Shown: in pieces, positions 58,901-64,000 of the stretch
Layout: every line of letters starts with the position of its first letter
Numbering within the stretch: position 1 is the first letter of the stretch
Origin: an uncultured Prevotellaceae bacterium
GTDB lineage: Bacteria; Bacteroidota; Bacteroidia; Bacteroidales; Bacteroidaceae
Assembly (NCBI GenBank): GCA_946405695.1
Contig: CAMJIA010000002.1
Location: forward strand, 14,968-78,967
Length of the DNA stretch: 64,000 bases
Direction of reading: 5' to 3'
Program-made: the position numbers and the translations under genes
The notes under the pieces: generated by a model
What the model was told of the DNA's origin: nothing
The model's database searches: none
The model's input: only the letters and a program-made list of their open reading frames with translations

Positions 58901-61402
58901 ATTGGGATCTGACGAACCCACCTGTACGGTGACGGGTGTGCCGTCGTTGGGGAACTGTTCATGAGAGACGTAGAACCAGTCGTGGGTCTCGAAAGCAGGA
59001 CGCTTGTCGGTGAGACTGAACACTACGAACGTCTGGTTGATGCTGTCTTGGGCACAGATAGCCTCTATGCGGTGCTGTCCACTCTTCAATTGATAGTTGA
59101 GTGATAATGGACCATTGGCAGACCACTGCTGCCACTTGCCACCATCAATGCGGTAGCGCAGCTTGCCGGGAATCTCCTTGCCGGCAGCATTGCGACGGGT
59201 GAAGGTAATCGGGGGGAACTGGTCGCTGCGCACCTTTTCGGGGATATCACAGGTCAGTGAGGTGGCTTTGTTGCCCAAGGGTAGCGACAGACTGCCGTGG
59301 TGCGTCTCGCCAGCCTGGTCGGTGACATCAGCATCGACGACGAAATGGTAGAACATGGTGTGGTGTCCCAGATCTTCGGGCATGACTAACGGCATATCGA
59401 CAACGAATGAACCATCGTCGGCTGTGGTGACGTCGCCCTCGCTGACAACGGTCTCGCGGAGACCATCACCGAAATAACCTCTCTGCCAATAGCGGCTGTA
59501 GGACATCCACCAGAAGGCCACACGACGCTTGACGGTATAATGCACCTTCGCATCCTGGATGGGTACACCGGCATAGCTCATGGCCTTAGCCTTGGCCTGC
59601 ACGGTGTCTCCTGCCTGATAGGATTCCTTATAATCGTCGAACGTCACCTGGAAGGCGGGACGTTTGTACTCTTCTACACGGAAACTGACATTGCCGTTAT
59701 TGGTGCGAATGGAGTAGCGACCATTGAGTTTACCTGTAGGTAGCGTGAACTGTACGCTGCACTTGCCATAGCGGTCGGTGGTGGCCTGTTGCTCGGCAAC
59801 CAACTTATAGTTGGCGTCGCGCAGTTCAAACTTCACGACCTTATCACTGACGGCGGCATTGTCGAGGGCTGATAGCTCTTTCCACACGATGGCGGTGGCA
59901 TAGACGGTCTGTCCGGGACGGTAGATGGCGCGATCGGTAAACAGGTTGGTATGTTCGTTGTTGTACTGGCGCTCGTAATAGCTGTAGGCACCATAGCCGT
60001 TCTGCTCAGGACAGTAGCTGTCGTTGGCGGTGTAGGCAAAGAGTCTTGACGGCTTTTGCTCATCGGTATAGACCACTTCTCCTTGGCTGTTGCAGGTGAG
60101 CACACGGGTGGCTTCTGGAGTGTTCCAGTTCTTGCGGAAGGATAGCCGGACGGAAGCGTTCTTGACGGGTTGTCCTGTCGTGGCGTCGACGACCACATAG
60201 CGACGGTTGTTGTCGGGTTGTGCCTGTTGCAGGAGTCGGATGCCCGAGACGAAATACAACTGGCGGACAACCTCCGTCTGTGGTAGACTGGCGAACTCCA
60301 GCAGATAGACACCGGTGGGTAGTCCTTGTAGTTGTAGGGAGTCGGTAAAGATGTCATAGACGGCATGCCCTGAGAAGGGAATGGTTTGTGTCATCTCTTT
60401 CAGTTCTGTCAACCCCGTTTTTATCTTCTTGTACTCGTCCTTGTTATTGGGATTAAGCTGTGTATTACCCTGCAGCGACGTGCGATAGACGCGCATGGTC
60501 AACTGCGTGATGTTACGCAGGTTCTTCAGACTGACCACTTGCGACTTGCTCACCTCCTGGACACGACGCTCTACATTGGCAGTAAACTGCGGTGTTGTCA
60601 GTGCCGTCAACTCGTTGCGCATGATATTGGCACGTGGCCAAGAACCCCAACGCTGCAGCGACTGTTGCAGCCAGTTGTAGCGGTTGGCATTGGTGAACCT
60701 GTCGCCATGCATCTTGTTATAACGACCTATGGCCAACTCTGCAGCCTCTGGATAGTCACCGAAGATGGCAATGAGTGAGTCGTACTCCTCAATACTTTTG
60801 GCAATATAGCTGGCAGCGATACAGGCGGCAGGGCAGTTGTCAACCCTCGTGTAGTAGTCGTAGAGCCATTGCCACTCGTCCAACTCCATGCCAATGACGC
60901 TTAGCAGGTCGTGACCAAAGACCTTGCTGTCCTTGCCTCGCTCCACCAAAGGTTCATAGCCGTCGGCCTTGACCTTGGCCAACAGGTCAGGCTGGGCCAT
61001 TGCCTGCCTGCGATAGTGTTTGGCCTTGTCGAACGTCTCGTTGTCGATAGAAGGGTTCAGAGAGTATACCTTATGCAAGACGGTGGCATAGACCATCTGC
61101 AAGACGGGGTCGGTGGCAGCCTTCGCCTGTTGCTCGATGCGTGCTACGGCAGGTGCCAGCGAGTCAGGTGCAATGTCCTGCTGTATATTGGCCGTCAGCA
61201 GGGTGGCCTTGAGCAGTTGACCGTATGCCTTCTCCTTTTGAGCCTTGTCCTCTATCTTCTGCAGATGAGTCAACGCTTGTCGCGGCAAGTCCTTGTCGCG
61301 AGCGTTCTCCACCTGTTTCCACAATGTCTGGTATGTCTGTGCGAACGTATTCAAAGGTAGTAGCAGACAGGCTGCCAAAACGACTAACAATGTCTTCTTC
61401 AT
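55934..61402 (-). CDS. Bacterial alpha-2-macroglobulin family protein (no thioester motif)
   Basis: The 1822-residue protein starts at the ATG complementing 61400-61402 (MKKTLLVVLAACLLLPLNTF signal); a longer frame crosses the promoter. About 400 N-terminal residues are helical. Macroglobulin MG domains follow, including RAIYRPGQTVYATAIVWKE (MG2-like) and SYTPEQ-type strands. The A2M central region has FCYPTLQTDSDGNVSLSFTL, and the terpenoid-cyclase-like helical domain has ADGSFSWYPGMEGS. Where thioester members have CxEQ, this protein reads LPTLGQPWEHSAIDQ, without Cys, so covalent trapping is not expected. Bacterial A2Ms are thought to inhibit proteases in the periplasm. Confidence 0.88.
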   Translation of the reverse strand: MKKTLLVVLAACLLLPLNTFAQTYQTLWKQVENARDKDLPRQALTHLQKIEDKAQKEKAYGQLLKATLLTANIQQDIAPDSLAPAVARIEQQAKAATDPVLQMVYATVLHKVYSLNPSIDNETFDKAKHYRRQAMAQPDLLAKVKADGYEPLVERGKDSKVFGHDLLSVIGMELDEWQWLYDYYTRVDNCPAACIAASYIAKSIEEYDSLIAIFGDYPEAAELAIGRYNKMHGDRFTNANRYNWLQQSLQRWGSWPRANIMRNELTALTTPQFTANVERRVQEVSKSQVVSLKNLRNITQLTMRVYRTSLQGNTQLNPNNKDEYKKIKTGLTELKEMTQTIPFSGHAVYDIFTDSLQLQGLPTGVYLLEFASLPQTEVVRQLYFVSGIRLLQQAQPDNNRRYVVVDATTGQPVKNASVRLSFRKNWNTPEATRVLTCNSQGEVVYTDEQKPSRLFAYTANDSYCPEQNGYGAYSYYERQYNNEHTNLFTDRAIYRPGQTVYATAIVWKELSALDNAAVSDKVVKFELRDANYKLVAEQQATTDRYGKCSVQFTLPTGKLNGRYSIRTNNGNVSFRVEEYKRPAFQVTFDDYKESYQAGDTVQAKAKAMSYAGVPIQDAKVHYTVKRRVAFWWMSYSRYWQRGYFGDGLRETVVSEGDVTTADDGSFVVDMPLVMPEDLGHHTMFYHFVVDADVTDQAGETHHGSLSLPLGNKATSLTCDIPEKVRSDQFPPITFTRRNAAGKEIPGKLRYRIDGGKWQQWSANGPLSLNYQLKSGQHRIEAICAQDSINQTFVVFSLTDKRPAFETHDWFYVSHEQFPNDGTPVTVQVGSSDPNTYIVYSLFAGKQKIEEGAVKKNGELINRQFTYREEYGNGLLLTFAWIKNGECYRHQQVIRRPMPDKKLKLQWTTFRDRLTPGQQEQWQLTINKPDGAAADASLMAVLYDKSLDALTSHQWSFTPMSYLSSPSTSWQHTSFGNIWASATKDMKFWDVDQLLFSQFDESIFPVYYRPVRAYGRGVLMKAGAAPAAMAVKEKAVAETAAFDVKGNDKSANEVLKAKEVVADSQNAEEQVQVRENLNETAFCYPTLQTDSDGNVSLSFTLPESLTTWRFMGIANTADMLYGYIDGEAIAQKDVMIQPNMPRFIREGDDATISARLFNTTDQKVSGTAKLQLIDPNSEQVICEQSTPFTIDANGSTAVTFVVNGLPADISLLICKVTATGDGFSDGEQHYLPILSNKEYVTKTVPFTQHEAGVKTIDLTKLFPQGTDQQKLTIEYTNNPAWLMVQALPTLGQPWEHSAIDQAASYYSNLLAKHLLDQNPQTKRVFEQWKQEQKSETSLHAQLEKNEDLKDLVLAETPWVAAADRESEQRQRLANFFDENGINNRLTTTVEKLQKLQNADGSFSWYPGMEGSTYITVTVAEMLARLQAMGCKWSTVSPSTLYDNAFRYIGKEMVNMVKKMKQEEKKGHRQTFPTFTALRWLYICAIDGRTLKTDVKAANDYLIGLLKKDIKRQTIYEKALTAVVLAQHGEKTKAAEYVRSLKEYTVYTKEMGRYYDTRRASYSWYDYKIPTEVAAIEAIQRVTPADQQTIDEMRRWLLQEKRTQQWDTPINSVNAIYAFLHGNNSTLTTNQPATALLVDGRVLGGLPAEKSAGLGYVKTAQSYKGEHTFTANKTSEGTSWGAVYAQFLQKTADIEASQSGITVKREVIAAKPQSTLAVGQRIKVRITIETSRDLDFVQVVDRRAACMEPVNQLSGYHNGAYCSPKDNATHYFYGGLSKGKHVIETEYYIDRAGTYETGTCTVGCAYAPEYRATAPSVQLTVNKR

Positions 61403-61425
61403 AGTTTCTGTCGAATAAATAATGC

Positions 61426-61433
61426 ACAAAGAT
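61426..61433 (-). promoter_or_regulatory. -7 box for the A2M-DUF1573-meaB-ispH operon
   Basis: The complement reads TATCTTTG followed by TGC, 24 nt upstream of the chosen A2M start. Its upstream T-tract belongs to the hairpin at 61437-61470. Confidence 0.72.
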
Positions 61434-61436
61434 ACG

Positions 61437-61470
61437 AAAAACCCGTTAAACAGCCAAGCCATTTAACGAG
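61437..61470 (-). terminator. Terminator of the His-rich CDF gene, fused to the A2M promoter
   Basis: On the minus strand CTCGTTAAA (complement of 61462-61470) pairs with TTTAACGGG (complement of 61442-61450), 9 bp with one G-U pair around an 11-nt loop, followed by five T residues. The T-tract runs into CG and the -7 box. Confidence 0.75.
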
Positions 61471-61497
61471 TTTTACCAATAATTCATTTTTTCTCAA

Positions 61498-62451
61498 TTA
61501 GTGCGCATCCTCGCAACAATGCTCATGACAACCACTGTCGGGTGTCTCGAACTCCAGCGTAGAGTGGCCGATACCTTTCTCTTTTAAGAGAACTTTCAGG
61601 CGACCTTTCACCTCTTCCATGTGTGCGATGTCCTTGATGACGATGTGTGCTGTCAGGGCGTTGTCGGTGGTGCTGATGGCCCAGATGTGCAGGTGGTGTA
61701 CCTCACTGACATGCTCCTCAGCAGCCATCAGTTGTTGTATCTCATCAGGTTCGATACCCTCCGGCGTACCATCGACAATCAGTCGCAGGCTGGCCGTCAG
61801 CAGGTTCCACGTTGACCAAAGGATGATGAAGGCAATGATGAGGCTGACAATGGGGTCTACAACATTCCATCCCGTAAAGGCGATGATGATGCCTGAGACG
61901 ACGACACCTACCGATACCAGTGTGTCAGCCACCATGTGCAGGAAGGCACCACGTACGTTGATGTCGCTCTTCTGTCCACGCATCAGCAGTACCACGGTGA
62001 GTCCGTTGATAAGGATGCCGATACCAGCCGTCCACGATACGGCGACACCGTTGACGTCGACGGGTTCAGTGAACTTCAGGATACTCTCGTAAACGATGCC
62101 TCCAACGGCAGCTAACAATAGTACAGCGTTAAGTAGCGAGATGAGTACCGTCGACTTCTTCAGTCCGTAAGTATAGTGGGCGCCCGACCGTACCTTGGCC
62201 AGATGGAAGGCGATGAGTACCAATACCAGACTGAATACGTCGCTGAGGTTATGACCTGCGTCAGATAACAGTGACAGCGAGTTCTGTGTCCAGCCTACGA
62301 GGGCCTCGACGCCCACAAACAGTAGGTTCAGTACGATGCAGAAGACGAAGATGCCGTTCATGCTGGTGGGCATCACATGATGATGGTGGTGATGATGACC
62401 GTGATGCTCGTGACCGTGCTCATGGTCGTGATGATGATGTTCGTGTGACAT
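61498..62451 (-). CDS. Zinc-type cation diffusion facilitator with His-rich N-terminus
   Basis: The 317-residue protein starts at the ATG complementing 62449-62451. Residues 2-25 are mostly His with Glu, Asp and Gly, a cytoplasmic metal-binding stretch seen in CzcD/ZitB/ZnT exporters. Six helices follow, with metal ligands in DAGHNLSDVFSL near residue 58 and HMVADTLVSVGV near 160, then a cytoplasmic domain. Such proteins expel Zn (or Cd, Co). Two TGCAACnnnGTTGCA inverted repeats lie upstream, one between the -33 and -7 positions, suggesting metal-dependent repression. The longer in-frame start at 62595 reads across these sites and is rejected. Confidence 0.92.
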   Translation of the reverse strand: MSHEHHHHDHEHGHEHHGHHHHHHHVMPTSMNGIFVFCIVLNLLFVGVEALVGWTQNSLSLLSDAGHNLSDVFSLVLVLIAFHLAKVRSGAHYTYGLKKSTVLISLLNAVLLLAAVGGIVYESILKFTEPVDVNGVAVSWTAGIGILINGLTVVLLMRGQKSDINVRGAFLHMVADTLVSVGVVVSGIIIAFTGWNVVDPIVSLIIAFIILWSTWNLLTASLRLIVDGTPEGIEPDEIQQLMAAEEHVSEVHHLHIWAISTTDNALTAHIVIKDIAHMEEVKGRLKVLLKEKGIGHSTLEFETPDSGCHEHCCEDAH

Positions 62452-62481
62452 AATTATCTTGTTTTTTCTTGTTTCACGCTG

Positions 62482-62489
62482 CAAAGGTA
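62482..62489 (-). promoter_or_regulatory. -7 box for the zinc CDF gene
   Basis: The complement reads TACCTTTG followed by CAGC, 31 nt upstream of the start. The nearer palindrome (62502-62516) begins 13 nt upstream of it. Confidence 0.72.
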
Positions 62490-62501
62490 GGAAAACATTG
62501 C

Positions 62502-62516
62502 TGCAACTTGGTTGCA
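62502..62516. promoter_or_regulatory. Inverted-repeat operator candidate, site 1
   Basis: TGCAAC-TTG-GTTGCA, a perfect 6-3-6 inverted repeat located in the spacer/-33 region of the zinc CDF promoter. The 15-bp geometry suits a Fur-family (Zur-like) dimer, but the regulator is inferred. Confidence 0.6.
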
Positions 62517-62539
62517 ATAGTCCGTAAATGCTGTTTTTC

Positions 62540-62554
62540 TGCAACCTTGTTGCA
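62540..62554. promoter_or_regulatory. Inverted-repeat operator candidate, site 2
   Basis: TGCAAC-CTT-GTTGCA, the same 6-3-6 arms as site 1, with centres 38 nt apart. It lies between the divergent promoters at 62482 and 62596 and might affect both. Confidence 0.6.
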
Positions 62555-62595
62555 AGTTTTTCCTGTTTCGTGCATGCCGTTTGCATAAAAATCAT

Positions 62596-62603
62596 TATCT
62601 TTG
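62596..62603 (+). promoter_or_regulatory. -7 box for the secreted-protein operon
   Basis: TATCTTTG followed by CAG, 18 nt before the ATG at 62622. It rules out the longer in-frame start at 62601. Confidence 0.72.
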
Positions 62604-62621
62604 CAGAAACTTAAAACAAGC

Positions 62622-63110
62622 ATGAGGATAGAGAGGCTGTTGGTACTTAGCTGTTGGCTATTGGCACTGAGTTGTCAGGCGCAGACGTTTTCGCTTGAAC
62701 ACAAGACGGATAGTCTGTCTCTGTTGACGCTGACCACCGACACGACCAGTCACCAGTGGCGACTGCCTTATCCGGTCTATCGCATGGAGACGGGCGACGT
62801 TGATGGCAATGGTACCACAGAGGCGCTGGTGGGTGTCATCAAACCGACCCGCTACCATCCGGAAATGGGGCGACGCCTGTTTATCTTCAAGAACTATGAG
62901 GGACTGATACGTCCCATGTGGCTTGGTTCGAAACTGGGTGGTACACTGTGTGACTTCCATTTCAAGGACGGATGTGTACGCAGTCTGGAGACCAATGCCC
63001 AGGGACAGTATACGGTGGCCGAATATCGTTGGAGCGGTTTTGGTGTAGCCTTCGAGCGATACCTCGTGAAGAATGTGGATGAAGCAACAGCAAGAGAAAA
63101 ATTTGAATGA
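62622..63110 (+). CDS. Secreted protein of unknown function
   Basis: The 162-residue protein starts at the ATG at 62622 (MRIERLLVLSCWLLALSCQAQ), a signal peptide, possibly with a weak lipobox. The mature part has YRMETGDVDGNGTTEALVG, an FG-GAP-like calcium-type loop, then beta-strands with YEGLIRPMWLGSKLGG and CDFHFKDGCV. I do not recognise the family. Its stop is followed after 1 nt by the start of a YARHG/DUF3160 gene, so the two are probably translated together and may form an envelope complex. Confidence 0.75.
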   Translation: MRIERLLVLSCWLLALSCQAQTFSLEHKTDSLSLLTLTTDTTSHQWRLPYPVYRMETGDVDGNGTTEALVGVIKPTRYHPEMGRRLFIFKNYEGLIRPMWLGSKLGGTLCDFHFKDGCVRSLETNAQGQYTVAEYRWSGFGVAFERYLVKNVDEATAREKFE

Positions 63111-63111
63111 T

Positions 63112-64000
63112 ATGAAACATACAATTTTAGCAATTGGCTTATGGCTATTGACAATGGGCTGTCAGGCTCAAAACTCCCAACGTGTGATGCTGCCTGGAAA
63201 GGGGAACATCAACGTGGAGCAGTTGAACCAGCCAGTCAACCTCGAACAGGACATCTCGCAGCTGAACCTGACGGAGTTGCGTGTGTTGCGCAACAGTTTC
63301 TATGCCCGTAGCGGCTATCCTTTCCGCGATGCCTTCCTGCGTGGCATCTTCCAGTGTACGTCGTGGTACGACTCGCTGATGGTGGTACGTTGGGAACAAG
63401 TTGAGGAGATGGATATCAAGTATGATGGTAACGACAGCTGGCGCAACAACTACTACAAGGCCGATGCCAAGGTACCCATCAAGATTAGCAAGGCGGAACA
63501 GACGTTCATCAGCAAGCTGCAAGCCCGTGAACAGGTTTTGAAACAGGAGAACTTCAAGCCCCGCGAGGAGGGTCATCGTGTTAACATGGGCAATGTGGTG
63601 AATGTCATGCAGATGGAGCAGTTCGACAGTCGTCTGCGCGACAAACTGGGACGTAATGGCTTTGCCATTGTGCCTGCTCAGCACGACCAGCTGTTCCATG
63701 TCTATGAGCGTAACGACTATACGAATATGCCCAACTTCGTGACCACCGACCTCTATCTGCAGCTCTATCATCTCTACTTCGACTGTCTGCTGCGTAACAT
63801 CGAGGAACAACGCTTGTGCCATGTAGTACAGCGACTGTGTGAACGTGGTCAGCAACTAACAGCAGAGAACAACCAGTGGCTGAAGACCTACTTCGATGTG
63901 GCTCATGCGTTGATAACAGGGCAACCAGGTGCTGACGGCACAGTGGCTGACGAGGTAAAGAAGGTGATGGCGTCAGAACTGGACTACTCCAAATACCTTG
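63112..64000 (+). CDS. YARHG-domain/DUF3160-like secreted protein, N-terminal part (cut by window edge)
   Basis: The ATG at 63112 opens MKHTILAIGLWLLTMGCQAQ, a likely lipoprotein signal. Residues about 50-80 (LRVLRNSFYARSGYPFRDAF) fit the YARHG domain, and the following sequence (FVTTDLYLQLYHLYFDCLLRNIEEQ) matches the start of DUF3160 proteins. About 296 residues are visible before the window ends without a stop. The function is unknown. It is 1 nt downstream of the other secreted protein. Confidence 0.75.
   Translation, partial: MKHTILAIGLWLLTMGCQAQNSQRVMLPGKGNINVEQLNQPVNLEQDISQLNLTELRVLRNSFYARSGYPFRDAFLRGIFQCTSWYDSLMVVRWEQVEEMDIKYDGNDSWRNNYYKADAKVPIKISKAEQTFISKLQAREQVLKQENFKPREEGHRVNMGNVVNVMQMEQFDSRLRDKLGRNGFAIVPAQHDQLFHVYERNDYTNMPNFVTTDLYLQLYHLYFDCLLRNIEEQRLCHVVQRLCERGQQLTAENNQWLKTYFDVAHALITGQPGADGTVADEVKKVMASELDYSKYL

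Noticed and set aside
55934..61402. Thioester (CxEQ) type alpha-2-macroglobulin
   Set aside because: The aligned segment contains no Cys, so covalent trapping should not be claimed.

Overview
The window is chromosomal DNA from a member of the Bacteroidales, most likely a rumen- or gut-type Prevotella relative. Evidence: most intergenic starts have the Bacteroidetes -7 box TAnnTTTG; there are many secreted glycoside hydrolases and lipoproteins; PorQ of the type IX secretion system is encoded; three secreted enzymes share a short Prevotella-like C-terminal tail; and a fused KorA, MeaB and two-domain M16 peptidase are present. I saw no rRNA, tRNA, CRISPR array, phage or transposase gene.

Layout. 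(1) 1-8203, minus strand: a beta-glucan/mannan-type operon (two GH5 lipoproteins, a GH94 phosphorylase, a cut-off GPH sugar symporter) next to a membrane-spanning SusR-like AraC regulator. (2) 8248-13005, minus: korA-korB and a uridine-kinase-like protein. (3) 13047-24904, plus: Na/Pi cotransporter, TonB-dependent receptor, M16 peptidase, then metK, DUF4271, hemD, rnpA and yidD packed tightly. (4) 24905-27205: a long gap filled by ~22-nt palindromic repeats, a secreted surface protein and a tiny acidic protein. (5) 27230-48413, plus: a xylan-directed locus. It is a ten-gene operon (type-B carboxylesterase, CE1-like esterase, GH10, alpha/beta hydrolase, GH3, CE15, GH27, two TlpA-like thioredoxin proteins, a CDF transporter) followed by separately promoted GH97 and GH43 genes. 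(6) 48481-52838: a DASS carboxylate symporter, porQ, a second 22-nt repeat array, a small Cys-rich protein, an orphan VbhA-type antitoxin and the wreck of a sensor-kinase locus. (7) 52838-61433, minus: A2M-DUF1573-meaB-ispH operon. (8) 61498-64000: a His-rich zinc CDF exporter, divergent from a two-gene secreted-protein operon that runs off the end.

How it fits together. Region 5 can cut the xylan backbone (GH10, GH3, GH43), remove ester links to ferulate/acetate and to lignin (CE1, CE15, esterases) and take off alpha-galactose (GH27, GH97). Region 1 handles beta-1,4-glucan or mannan and ends in a phosphorylase. Neither locus has a SusC/SusD pair. PorQ and the shared C-terminal tails suggest some of these enzymes are exported by type IX secretion.

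The least explained structure is the family of ~22-nt palindromic units at 24937-25153 and 51161-51336 (plus a 21-nt relative at 51900-51970). They keep exact period while their sequence varies. Other notable items are a palindrome inserted in frame in the GH94 gene, a 9-nt tandem repeat running from the end of meaB to the start codon of ispH, paired TGCAACnnnGTTGCA sites upstream of the zinc exporter, and terminator hairpins whose T-tract forms the spacer of the next promoter.
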